DNA of 64,000 bases from an uncultured bacterium (GTDB taxonomy: Bacteria > Cyanobacteriota > Vampirovibrionia > Gastranaerophilales > Gastranaerophilaceae). Positions 42,544 through 49,696 of the stretch are shown here, piece by piece. How positions within the stretch are numbered: the first letter of the stretch is position 1; every line of letters begins with the position of its first letter. The notes beneath the pieces are model-generated. The model saw only the letters and a program-made list of their open reading frames with translations, was not told the DNA's origin and searched no databases. The position numbers were made by a program, and so were the translations under genes. The stretch is taken from NCBI GenBank assembly GCA_949296355.1, contig CASFPS010000007.1:51908-115907 (forward strand), written 5' to 3'.

Positions 42544-42675
42544 GTCATTGCGAGGGGACAGCCATTTTGCCCGAAGCAATCCTGAACGTATTTTACAATT
42601 AAAAATGTAGCTCTGGTTTTACCTGACAAAAACAATATGGATTGCCACGAAAATCAAAGATTTTCTCGCAATGAC
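42544..42675. repeat. MITE-like inverted-repeat element, 132 bp
   Basis: The element begins GTCATTGCGAG and ends CTCGCAATGAC. About 30 nt in from each end, GCAATCC and GGATTGC form the inner matching blocks, so the terminal inverted repeats span about 37 nt with a variable loop. The right repeat contains the GAAAATC-AAA-GATTTTC hairpin also found at 54093-54109. No coding sequence is inside. A TGGTAG-GTAAGA-CTACCA hairpin lies just to its left. Confidence 0.7.
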
Positions 42676-42720
42676 AGAATAAATTCTCTGCACCAATCAC
42701 TCTTCACTATTCACTAAAAA

Positions 42721-42747
42721 GTAGGTTGGGTGAAACCCAACAATAAC
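42721..42747 (+). repeat. REP-like hairpin, family GTAGGTTGGGTGAAACCCAA
   Basis: This is one of four near-identical 27-base copies in the window. The others are 54052-54078 on the same strand and 28150-28176 and 46384-46410 on the opposite strand. The core TTGGGTGAAACCCAA is a 6-bp hairpin with a 3-nt loop. Confidence 0.85.
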
Positions 42748-42794
42748 TTCCTTATTCCGGTGGAAACGCTTACACTTTTCCCACCCTGCTATTC

Positions 42795-43124
42795 TTAAAC
42801 TTCTTCCATAACAGATTTTAATATTTTGTATATCAACTCAAGCTTTTTATTATCGTTTTTCGCCAGTTCGACATACTTGTTAATTTCATTCAAAAGTTCT
42901 TCATTTGATTTAATATGATTATTTGAAAAAAGATCCTGCGTTGATATATTTAATGATTTAAGTATATTTTCAAGAGTTTCTGCTTTTGCAAAGCTGATTC
43001 CCTGCTCAATATTACTGAGATTTCTTGCAGAAATATCTATCATTTCTGCTAACTGCTCCTGAGTCAAACCTCTTATTTTCCGAAACCGCTTAATTTTTTC
43101 ACCTAACTCTTTTTTTAAATCCAT
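42795..43124 (-). CDS. XRE-family transcriptional regulator, 109 aa
   Basis: The N-terminal helix-turn-helix (residues 5-62) has the classic Cro/C1 sequence KIRGLTQEQLAEMIDISARNLSNIEQG. The C-terminal 45 residues are a charged helix likely to dimerise. An AAGGAT site precedes the ATG. It is divergent from the beta-barrel-like gene at 43342 across a 217-bp spacer and could regulate it or itself. Orphan regulators of this size are common, and no toxin partner is adjacent. Confidence 0.88.
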   Translation of the reverse strand: MDLKKELGEKIKRFRKIRGLTQEQLAEMIDISARNLSNIEQGISFAKAETLENILKSLNISTQDLFSNNHIKSNEELLNEINKYVELAKNDNKKLELIYKILKSVMEEV

Positions 43125-43341
43125 AATTATCCTTTTGAATCAAAACATCTGCTTTGTAACAAAATATGAACTTCTAAATCATGATATATGAAGTTTTGTA
43201 AACCTGTAATGTCGCGTCATTTCTATCTTTTATATAAATATGATGTATTTCATCGTATTTATTAGCAATTTTTTATTCACAAAAAACTTTATATTATTAC
43301 AAACGTAAAACACGGAAGAAAGAAAGGAAGAAAGAGTAATT

Positions 43342-44091
43342 ATGTCAGGAGAAGTTACAGAAAGCAGAGAAAGAGTACAAGTAAACGGCTATGCACAGGC
43401 AAACGGAGGAATTATTAAGAATCCTATTGATGAAAAGTTTTCTAACATAGGAGCAGCACTTGGAGGAGAGGTAAGCTACAAAGGGACTTATTTAAGAGGA
43501 GAAGCCGGAGTCGGTACAGCACTAAGCGGGAAATTAGAGGCAGGGCATGAATTTGATTTAGGTAAAAACTTCGGATTAGACCTTTCAGCAAAAGCACAGG
43601 CAGTAAAAAGTTTAAAAGCTAATTCTTTGACAACAACATTTGATACAAGAACCAGCGGTACGATTGCTGTAGAAAACGGAGCAACAGGTGAATATGAAAA
43701 CGTACCATTCTCCTTAGGGCGTTTTCATCAAGAAAGGTCAACCTGGAAACCCGGCGAAAACAGAGTAGGTGTGCAGGCAGAATTAACCTACCAGAATGAT
43801 ATTGTTAAATTAGGATTAGGAGTTGAAGGCGGTATGCGCAAAAGCACCTCTCCTGATATTGACCATCAATTTACCAACAATGAAAGCATTGAATTTTCAA
43901 TAAATGGCGGAAAACCCGAAAAAGTAGAGCTTAATGCAGCCTATAGTTACCAAAAGAATCAAAATATAAGAACAGGCTATATTACTCCTACAGTTTCAGC
44001 AGAAGTAAAATTCGGCAAAAACAGTAACTTCTCATTTGTTGCCAATGGTGATATGTATCAGGGACAGGCTGGTATCAGATACACATTCTAA
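43342..44091 (+). CDS. Outer-membrane beta-barrel-like protein without signal peptide, 249 aa
   Basis: The product is rich in Gly, Asn and alternating polar/hydrophobic strands (YLRGEAGVGTAL, KLEAGHEFDL, VGVQAELTYQ). It ends with GQAGIRYTF, the terminal-Phe pattern of outer-membrane barrels. Yet the N-terminus (MSGEVTESRERVQVNGYAQANGG) is polar, with no Sec signal. The start is well defined by AAAGGAAGAAAG, and no upstream in-frame signal was found. It may be a cytoplasmic beta-rich protein, use another export route or be N-terminally truncated. Its end overlaps the SpoU-type gene by 17 nt on the other strand. Confidence 0.72.
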   Translation: MSGEVTESRERVQVNGYAQANGGIIKNPIDEKFSNIGAALGGEVSYKGTYLRGEAGVGTALSGKLEAGHEFDLGKNFGLDLSAKAQAVKSLKANSLTTTFDTRTSGTIAVENGATGEYENVPFSLGRFHQERSTWKPGENRVGVQAELTYQNDIVKLGLGVEGGMRKSTSPDIDHQFTNNESIEFSINGGKPEKVELNAAYSYQKNQNIRTGYITPTVSAEVKFGKNSNFSFVANGDMYQGQAGIRYTF

Positions 44092-44815
44092 AGAGTACAT
44101 ACAAAATAACACCGGCAGAAATGCTTAAATTTAAAGATTCGACTTTGCTATCCATTTCAATTGTTACGTTTTGGGTAGCAAAGTTTTTTAATTCATCACT
44201 AAGTCCTGTAGATTCTGCCCCGAACATTATAAGAGTTTTATCCGGCGCCTGATAATCCCTCAGCCATATTGTATTTTCTGCTTTCGGAAGAGTCGCAATT
44301 CTTTCAAAGTTATTAAATTTACTTTCCAATTCTGAAAAATCATTTACACTAAAAACCGGCAGCTTCCACAAGTTTCCGACTGACGAGCGTACGCATTTAG
44401 GGTTATACAAATCCACCGTATCTCCGTACAAAATAACTGCATCTACGCCGAAAGCGGCAGAAGTCCGCAAAATCGTACCGAGATTTCCGGCATCTTTTAT
44501 ATTTTCTAAAAGAACAACTTTTTTATAATTCTCTGTCCAATTCTGTTTTAGCTGCTTCGCAACCCCGACTGCTTTAGGGGGAGTCGCGGTTGATGAAATC
44601 TTAGAGAGAACCGCTTCTGTTGTTTCAATTGAGTCCGGAAACTTTTCATATCCTTCAAGTTTAAAAATCCTTTCAATCTCAAGCCCGTATTCCATTGCTT
44701 CTTCAATACATTTATCACCCTCCAGAAGAAACAAACCGCTCTCATCACGGTACTTTCGCTGCAATAATTTAGCAGTTTCTTTCACAAGTTCATTGTTAAC
44801 ACTCGTTATTTTCAT
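44075..44815 (-). CDS. SpoU/TrmH family RNA 2'-O-methyltransferase
   Basis: The N-terminal substrate-binding domain (residues 1-90) precedes a SPOUT knot with the family motifs: motif 1 LENIKDAGNLGTILRTSAAFGVD, motif 2 FGAESTGLS and motif 3 IEMDSKVESLNLSISAGVILY. Such enzymes methylate ribose in rRNA or tRNA; the exact nucleotide cannot be told. At 246 aa it is full length. It overlaps the pepP 3' end by 4 nt (ATGA-type), implying translational coupling. Confidence 0.92.
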   Translation of the reverse strand: MKITSVNNELVKETAKLLQRKYRDESGLFLLEGDKCIEEAMEYGLEIERIFKLEGYEKFPDSIETTEAVLSKISSTATPPKAVGVAKQLKQNWTENYKKVVLLENIKDAGNLGTILRTSAAFGVDAVILYGDTVDLYNPKCVRSSVGNLWKLPVFSVNDFSELESKFNNFERIATLPKAENTIWLRDYQAPDKTLIMFGAESTGLSDELKNFATQNVTIEMDSKVESLNLSISAGVILYVLFRMCI

Positions 44816-46284
44816 AAGATTTCAAATTCCTTCAGCCATTCTTTTTCCTGCTCTGACAATAAGTCAAAATCAATAAGTTTGCCTTCATACCCCATTTTTA
44901 CAAAAGAATAAATTTTTCCATCTTTCATATAGCAGGAATTTTCAAGCCTTACCCCGAAATGCTCCGGATTATAAAGCCCCGGCTCGATTGAAAAAGTCAT
45001 ATTGTCCTGAATTTTTGTATGTGCAATCTCTGTTTGATTAAGTGCCGGCGGAGCTTCGTGAACATTTATGCCGATTCCATGCCCGAGACCATGAGAAAAA
45101 GTAAATCCTTCTATTTTATTATCCAGTATTGAATGCGCTAATTTATCATATTCATAACCTGTATTAAAATTAGCATTATACGCATTCAGAAATGCTTTTA
45201 AAACAGTTGTATAAACTTCTTTTTGTAATCCGGAAGGCTTCCCTTTCACAAATACTCTTGTTATATCAGTTGCCAGACCGCTTTCATAATATGCCCCGCA
45301 ATCAATCAGAACTAGAGAGCCTTCTGTTAAAATAACATCTTTTGCATTCTTTGCATAATGAGCGAGTGCAGAATTTTGATTAATTGCAACAATTGAATTA
45401 AAACTCAAAGATTTTGCCCCGTTTTTAATAAATTCTTCCCTCAAGCGCTTGGCAATATCGTACTCGGAAAGATTGTCATTGGATTCAATATACTCTCTTA
45501 TAGCCAATACAGCCTTATCCGTACGCTCAAATGCTTTTTTATAAGCTTCAATCTCTTCATCCGTCTTAACCGCCTTCATCAGCTTTATTTCAGAAGGTTT
45601 AGATATTGGATGTTTAATTAAAGCATAGTCATAGGCATTTATTGAAGATTTATCAACAACAAGCTCTTCTGTATAACTTTTCAAAAACTCTTCACACTTT
45701 TTGTTATCCGTAAATAATTTGCGCTCATTTTTGTTAACAAAAAGTTTCGCCCAGATTTTTGAAGAGCAGTCTTTTGAAAAATCCCTCATACCGGTTAAAT
45801 AAGAAACCTCTTCCAGATTCGTTATAAATACAGGCTTTTGGGAAATAAATTCTATTGGCGGCATAGCCTTCACCGCAGGAGTCGTGTGCGGCTCCGTAAA
45901 ATCATTTACAGGGTCTTTTTCCAGAAGCTTAATTTTAAAACCTTTAAACCCTTCCAGCCGACTTTGTGAGACTTTTTTAGATACTATTGCCAAAACTTTG
46001 TCAGGTTTAATAATTTTTCTTATTTCATCGTCCTGCTTCTGTCCGAGCTGTAGTTTTACAACAGTAACACCTTCTTTTGCTTCCATATCCGCCTGAGTAT
46101 GGTATCTTCCGTCAACAAAAAGGTAAATATTATCCTCGCAAACCAACGCGTCACCGGTTGAGCCGGAAAAACCGGTTAATGTATATCTCGCATTCTCCGA
46201 TAAAGCCGGATATTCAACTAAATACTCATTAGTAGAGTTTACAAGCAAATAATCAACACCGAGTTTTTTTAATAATTCATTCAT
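44812..46284 (-). CDS. pepP: Xaa-Pro aminopeptidase (M24 family)
   Basis: PepP cleaves N-terminal residues preceding proline. The creatinase-like N-terminal domain (to about 250) is followed by a pita-bread catalytic domain. The metal ligands are visible: Asp in LIDCGAYY and ATDITRVF, His in HGLGHGIGINVHE, Glu in FSIEPGLY and Glu in VRLENSCY. At 490 aa it is longer than E. coli PepP because of an extended N-domain. It is directly upstream of, and overlaps, the SpoU-type gene. Confidence 0.93.
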   Translation of the reverse strand: MNELLKKLGVDYLLVNSTNEYLVEYPALSENARYTLTGFSGSTGDALVCEDNIYLFVDGRYHTQADMEAKEGVTVVKLQLGQKQDDEIRKIIKPDKVLAIVSKKVSQSRLEGFKGFKIKLLEKDPVNDFTEPHTTPAVKAMPPIEFISQKPVFITNLEEVSYLTGMRDFSKDCSSKIWAKLFVNKNERKLFTDNKKCEEFLKSYTEELVVDKSSINAYDYALIKHPISKPSEIKLMKAVKTDEEIEAYKKAFERTDKAVLAIREYIESNDNLSEYDIAKRLREEFIKNGAKSLSFNSIVAINQNSALAHYAKNAKDVILTEGSLVLIDCGAYYESGLATDITRVFVKGKPSGLQKEVYTTVLKAFLNAYNANFNTGYEYDKLAHSILDNKIEGFTFSHGLGHGIGINVHEAPPALNQTEIAHTKIQDNMTFSIEPGLYNPEHFGVRLENSCYMKDGKIYSFVKMGYEGKLIDFDLLSEQEKEWLKEFEIL

Positions 46285-46351
46285 ACATGAAAGTATAACA
46301 CACTTTCCCTATAAATATGCAGGGCGTCTATACTACTTTTCTAACGTAAAA

Positions 46352-46410
46352 CAACAGGTCAGACTTTAGCCCGACAAAAATAAGTTAATGTTGGGTTTCA
46401 CCCAACCTAC
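46352..46410. repeat. Two REP-like hairpins in tandem
   Basis: GTCAGACTTTAGCCCGAC (46358-46375), an imperfect copy of the hairpin at 27961, is followed by the reverse complement of the GTAGGTTGGGTGAAACCCAA element (46384-46410). A GTGTTAAATC-GAT-GATTTAACAC hairpin follows at about 46464-46486. They fill the 220-bp spacer between pepP and the parvulin gene. Confidence 0.7.
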
Positions 46411-46504
46411 TATTCTATAACTTCCCTCTCCCACTAAGGAGCGTGGGGAACAAAAAGTAGGATGTGTTAAATCGATGATTTAACACATCAAATATCCTTG
46501 CCCA

Positions 46505-46783
46505 TTATTCATCAACATCTGTTAACTTAATCAAATGCCAGCCGAATTGGGTTTCTACTGGCTGAGAGACTTCACCTTTTTTAAGAGCAAAAGCAGCATC
46601 TTCAAACGGCTTAACCATCATGCCTTTACCAAACCATCTTAAATCTCCGCCATCACGTCCGGACGGGCATTTAGAATATTCTTTTGCAAGATCTTCAAAC
46701 GGAACCCCGTTTTCAATATCCAGAAGTAAATTTTCTGCCTGTTCTTTTGTATCTACTAAAATATGACTCGCTCTTATTTTCAT
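46505..46783 (-). CDS. Parvulin-type peptidyl-prolyl isomerase, cytoplasmic, 92 aa
   Basis: The whole protein is one rotamase (PpiC) domain: IRASHILVDTKEQAE at the start, FEDLAKEYSKCPSGRDGGDLRWFGKG in the middle and GWHLIKLTD at the end. This is the compact E. coli PpiC type, with no signal peptide. It speeds cis-trans isomerisation of X-Pro bonds. AGGAG precedes the ATG. It sits downstream of rplA beyond a terminator, so it is probably separately transcribed. Confidence 0.95.
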   Translation of the reverse strand: MKIRASHILVDTKEQAENLLLDIENGVPFEDLAKEYSKCPSGRDGGDLRWFGKGMMVKPFEDAAFALKKGEVSQPVETQFGWHLIKLTDVDE

Positions 46784-46866
46784 TTTTCTTCTCCTATTTC
46801 AATACCAGATTTATTCCTTACATAATAACAAAAGAGCGGCTATTATACAACCGCTCTATTATTATC

Positions 46867-46894
46867 AAAAAAAAGGCTAATCTTTCGATTAGCC
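46867..46894 (-). terminator. Rho-independent terminator of the rplK-rplA unit
   Basis: On the minus strand GGCTAATC-GAAA-GATTAGCC is followed by eight T residues, 8 nt after the rplA stop. A second hairpin (AGAGCGG...CCGCTCT, about 46832-46858) lies further on. Confidence 0.93.
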
Positions 46895-46901
46895 GTAAAT
46901 A

Positions 46902-47627
46902 TCAACCAACAATTTCTTTAACTTCTGCTTGCAGGTTCTTCGCATCAATCTTAATGCTTGGTCCCATTGTTGTTGTCAAATAAATTGACTTAACATAAGT
47001 TCCCTTTGCTGCAGAAGGTTTAGCTCTGAGAACTGCATCAACCAGTGTTCCGTAGTTCTTTACTAAATCTTCATTAGAGAACTGAACTTTACCAATCGGG
47101 CAGTGAATCATACCCTGCTTGTCAGCTCTGAATTCTACTTTACCTGCTTTAGCATCTTTAACTGCTTTTGCAATATCTAAAGTAACTGTACCGGTCTTAG
47201 GGTTTGGCATTAAGCCTTTTGGACCTAATACTCTACCTAATTTACCTAACATACCCATACAGTCAGGAGTTGCAATTAATGTATCAAATTCAAACCAGCC
47301 GCCTGCAATTTTATCAATGATATCTTCTGTACCGTAGAAATCAGCGCCGGCGTCTTTTGCTTCATTAACCTTAGCACCTTTAGCAATAACGCAAACACGA
47401 ACTTCTTTACCCAAACCTGCCGGTAATACAACCGTAGATCTGATTTGCTGTTCAGCGTGTTTTACTTCAATACCTAATCTCATGTGGCATTCAACAGTTT
47501 CGTTGAATTTTGCAACTTCCTTAGATACTTCCTGTAATTTTATAAGAGCATCACGACCGCTGGCAGGTTGTTGGAAATCTGCTAACAGTTCCTGAAGCTT
47601 TCTTTGTTTTTTAGTTAATTTTGACAT
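46902..47627 (-). CDS. rplA: 50S ribosomal protein L1
   Basis: L1 binds 23S rRNA at the mobile L1 stalk and represses its own mRNA. The 241-aa product shows the family signature region [12 protein letters not shown], the L1 motif in [19 protein letters not shown] and the C-terminal [16 protein letters not shown]. It is the last gene of the rpmG-secE-nusG-rplK-rplA cluster. An operator-like hairpin sits immediately before its Shine-Dalgarno sequence. Confidence 0.98.
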   Translation of the reverse strand: MSKLTKKQRKLQELLADFQQPASGRDALIKLQEVSKEVAKFNETVECHMRLGIEVKHAEQQIRSTVVLPAGLGKEVRVCVIAKGAKVNEAKDAGADFYGTEDIIDKIAGGWFEFDTLIATPDCMGMLGKLGRVLGPKGLMPNPKTGTVTLDIAKAVKDAKAGKVEFRADKQGMIHCPIGKVQFSNEDLVKNYGTLVDAVLRAKPSAAKGTYVKSIYLTTTMGPSIKIDAKNLQAEVKEIVG

Positions 47628-47640
47628 TTTCTTATCCTTT

Positions 47641-47670
47641 CATGGTATTAGCGGACAAAAGTCCTTCCAT
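47641..47670 (-). promoter_or_regulatory. L1-binding operator-like hairpin before rplA
   Basis: On the minus strand an outer stem (ATGG / CCAT) encloses AAGG, an inner GGAC-TTTT-GTCC hairpin and GCTAATA. The conserved words (U-G-G-R-A-G-G on the 5' side and U-A-x-U-A-C-C-A on the 3' side) match the L1-binding region of 23S rRNA as I recall it. The SD (AAAGGA) starts 2 nt after the stem, so bound L1 would block initiation. Confidence 0.65.
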
Positions 47671-47752
47671 TAATTTATTTGTAACTCATACGTGTGTAAC
47701 AGTAAAACGGGAGGTTATTTAACCGGTATTATATTTTACCTTTTATTACCCC

Positions 47753-48181
47753 TTAGCCCTCTTTTACAGTAACACCCATAGCTCTGCAAGAGCCTTTTAT
47801 CATGTTTACAGCAGCTTCCATAGAAGTAGCATTTAAATCGTTCATCTTGATTTTTGCAATTTCTTCTAATTGTTCTCTTGTAATTTCAGCAACTTTAGTT
47901 TTGTTAGGCACTGCAGAACCTTTTGATAAGTTTAATGCCTTTTTAATCAAAACCGGAGCCGGAGGTGATTTAGTAACAAAAGTGAAGCTTCTGTCTTCAT
48001 ATACATCAATAACAACAGGGATAATGTATCCTGCCTGAGATTCAGTTCTTGCATTGAACTGTTTGCAGAAATCCATAATATTAACACCATGCTGACCCAA
48101 AGCCGGACCAACTGGAGGTGACGGATTTGCTTTACCTGCTTCGATTTGCAGTTTAATTTTTCCTACTACTTTTTTTGCCAT
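47753..48181 (-). CDS. rplK: 50S ribosomal protein L11
   Basis: L11 forms the GTPase-associated centre with 23S rRNA. The 142-aa protein has the proline-rich [27 protein letters not shown] near the N-terminus and the C-terminal rRNA-binding [26 protein letters not shown]. It is 125 nt upstream of rplA, an unusually wide gap filled by a second operator-like hairpin. Confidence 0.98.
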   Translation of the reverse strand: MAKKVVGKIKLQIEAGKANPSPPVGPALGQHGVNIMDFCKQFNARTESQAGYIIPVVIDVYEDRSFTFVTKSPPAPVLIKKALNLSKGSAVPNKTKVAEITREQLEEIAKIKMNDLNATSMEAAVNMIKGSCRAMGVTVKEG

Positions 48182-48194
48182 TTTGTTCTCCTTT

Positions 48195-48226
48195 CGTGGT
48201 ACTAACGGGGGGCATCCCCTTCCACG
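48195..48226 (-). promoter_or_regulatory. L1-binding operator-like hairpin before rplK
   Basis: On the minus strand the stem CGTGG / CCACG encloses AAGG, an inner GGGG-AT-CCCC-type hairpin and CGTTAGTA. The layout is the same as the one before rplA. AAAGGAG follows within 2 nt. The 5' GUGGAAGG and 3' UACCAC words mimic the L1 site of 23S rRNA. Confidence 0.7.
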
Positions 48227-48312
48227 TTATTAGTACAATTTAAGTTCCCTTACGGGCTCGTCCCCGCCCTAACCCTTCCCTATAAAAGAAGGGAAAGCGC
48301 AAGATGCGTTTT

Positions 48313-48924
48313 CTATAGTTTTTGTATTTGTTTGTATTCTAATTCAACCGGAGTTTCACGTCCGAAAATTGAAACCATTGCTCTGAGTTTAGCCTTATCT
48401 GGGTAAACTTCAGTAATATCTCCGACAAACTCTGCAAACGGTCCGGATATGATTCTGACTTTCTCGCCAACCTTAACATCCATTTCAACCTTTTGAGTTT
48501 GAGCGGTAGATCTGTGAATAATTTTCTTAATTTCACTGTCTTTTGCAGGAATCGGCTTTTTAGCTGAGCCTACAAACTTTGTAACACCTGCAGTATGGCG
48601 TACAACATACCAGCTGTCCTCATCCATAATCATTTCAACAAGCACATAGCCCGGAAAAATCTTTTCTTCTTTTTCCTGCTTTCTTCCGCCTTTTATCTGG
48701 GTAATAGTTTTTTGCGGAACTTCTACACGGAAAATCTTATCTCCCATATTCATATACTCAATACGTTTTTCAAGATTGCTCTTTACTTTGTTTTCGTAAC
48801 CTGAATAAGTGTGAACAATATACCAGCGTTTTTGGTTCTTCTTGTCAGAAGACTTATTGCTTTCAGCTTCCTGAGTTTCTTCCGCTGTTCCTTCATTCAT
48901 AATATTTTCATCTTTTTCAGTCAT
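48313..48924 (-). CDS. nusG: Transcription termination/antitermination factor NusG
   Basis: NusG couples RNA polymerase to ribosome and Rho. An acidic N-terminal tail of about 30 residues precedes the NGN domain (RWYIVHTYSGYENKVKSNLEKR, FPGYVLVEM, RHTAGVTKFVG). The C-terminal KOW domain is KVGEKVRIISGPFAEFVGDI. The length is 203 aa. It lies between secE and rplK, as in most bacteria. Confidence 0.98.
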   Translation of the reverse strand: MTEKDENIMNEGTAEETQEAESNKSSDKKNQKRWYIVHTYSGYENKVKSNLEKRIEYMNMGDKIFRVEVPQKTITQIKGGRKQEKEEKIFPGYVLVEMIMDEDSWYVVRHTAGVTKFVGSAKKPIPAKDSEIKKIIHRSTAQTQKVEMDVKVGEKVRIISGPFAEFVGDITEVYPDKAKLRAMVSIFGRETPVELEYKQIQKL

Positions 48925-48941
48925 TATTTTTACCCTTCAAA

Positions 48942-49142
48942 TTATAACTTTGATAACAATGCATTAAAAATAATATCCACAACATAAATAAAGACAGTGA
49001 ATATAAACACAATTGCAACAACAAAACCTGTTTCAACAACAACCTGATTTTTTTCAGGCCATGTAATTTTGCCCCATTCAGTTCTTACGCCTTTAAAATA
49101 TGTAACTATATTCTTCTTTGCCGTTTCAAAAGTGTCGTTCAT
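48942..49142 (-). CDS. secE: Protein translocase subunit SecE
   Basis: SecE clamps SecY in the translocon. The 66-aa product has an amphipathic helix (YFKGVRTEWGKITWPEKNQV, with the conserved W-P) and a single membrane helix (VVAIVFIFTVFIYVVDIIF). This is the minimal one-helix form found in cyanobacteria and Gram-positives. It is 17 nt upstream of nusG and 25 nt downstream of tRNA-Trp. Confidence 0.97.
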   Translation of the reverse strand: MNDTFETAKKNIVTYFKGVRTEWGKITWPEKNQVVVETGFVVAIVFIFTVFIYVVDIIFNALLSKL

Positions 49143-49167
49143 TTTAATTACCTATTCTCATATAATT

Positions 49168-49240
49168 CGCGCCCTGAAGGACTCGAACCCTCGACATCCG
49201 GTTTTGGAGACCGACGTTCTACCAACTGAACTAAGGACGC
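49168..49240 (-). tRNA. tRNA-Trp (anticodon CCA)
   Basis: On the minus strand the acceptor GCGTCCT, D-loop AGTTGGTAGA, anticodon loop TCTCCAAAA (CCA), T-loop TTCGAGT and discriminator G form a normal cloverleaf of 73 nt. CCA is not encoded. Its place between rpmG and secE is the conserved bacterial order. Confidence 0.97.
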
Positions 49241-49253
49241 TTAACTGGTGATT

Positions 49254-49303
49254 AGTGACTAGTGAATGGTGAATAGAATACTACTCACTATTCACTAGTC
49301 ACT
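49254..49303. repeat. 23-bp inverted repeat between tRNA-Trp and rpmG
   Basis: The arms AGTGACTAGTGAATGGTGAATAG and its near-perfect complement (21 of 23) are separated by 4 nt. Related TCACTATTCAC words occur at 28395-28420, 42700-42715 and near 13160. Confidence 0.8.
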
Positions 49304-49311
49304 GTTCACTT

Positions 49312-49479
49312 CTATTTTGTTTCCTTATGTGTTGTATGTTTTTTGCAGGTAGGACAATATTTGCTTAATTCTAATCTGTCCTTAGTATTCTTTTTGTTCT
49401 TAACTGTTGTGTAGTTTCTTTCTTTGCAGTCTTCACAAGCTAAAACTACCATTCTGTCATTTTTACCTTTAATACCCAT
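49312..49479 (-). CDS. rpmG: 50S ribosomal protein L33
   Basis: The 55-aa ORF was read directly from the sequence. It encodes [18 protein letters not shown], then [13 protein letters not shown] and [13 protein letters not shown]. Two CxxC pairs (CEDC and CPTC) make it the zinc-binding form of L33. AAAGG precedes the ATG. It is the first gene of the minus-strand rpmG, tRNA-Trp, secE, nusG, rplK, rplA cluster. Confidence 0.96.
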   Translation of the reverse strand: MGIKGKNDRMVVLACEDCKERNYTTVKNKKNTKDRLELSKYCPTCKKHTTHKETK

Positions 49480-49577
49480 TTTGACTTTCCTTTATAACTT
49501 ATTTCAATGCTATTTTATTTTTGGAGTAACCTAGTGTAATTTACCGCTTTAATTTTACCCCATTTTTAACCTTTTTA

Positions 49578-49604
49578 AAAAGAATGTGTTAAACACATTC
49601 TTCA
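49578..49604 (-). terminator. Rho-independent terminator of the flagellin gene
   Basis: On the minus strand AAGAATGTG-TTTAA-CACATTCTT is followed by TTT, about 90 nt after the flagellin stop. Confidence 0.75.
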
Positions 49605-49696
49605 TAAAAAATCGGCGTATGATTAAATCCTAAAATAAACATAAATAAAATGCAAATAATATGTGAAGTTTTTTTAATATAAAGATTCAGGATATA

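Noticed and set aside
42795-44091. Toxin-antitoxin or phage repressor module around the XRE regulator
   Set aside because: The neighbours are repeats and a beta-rich protein; no toxin-like small ORF or phage gene is adjacent.
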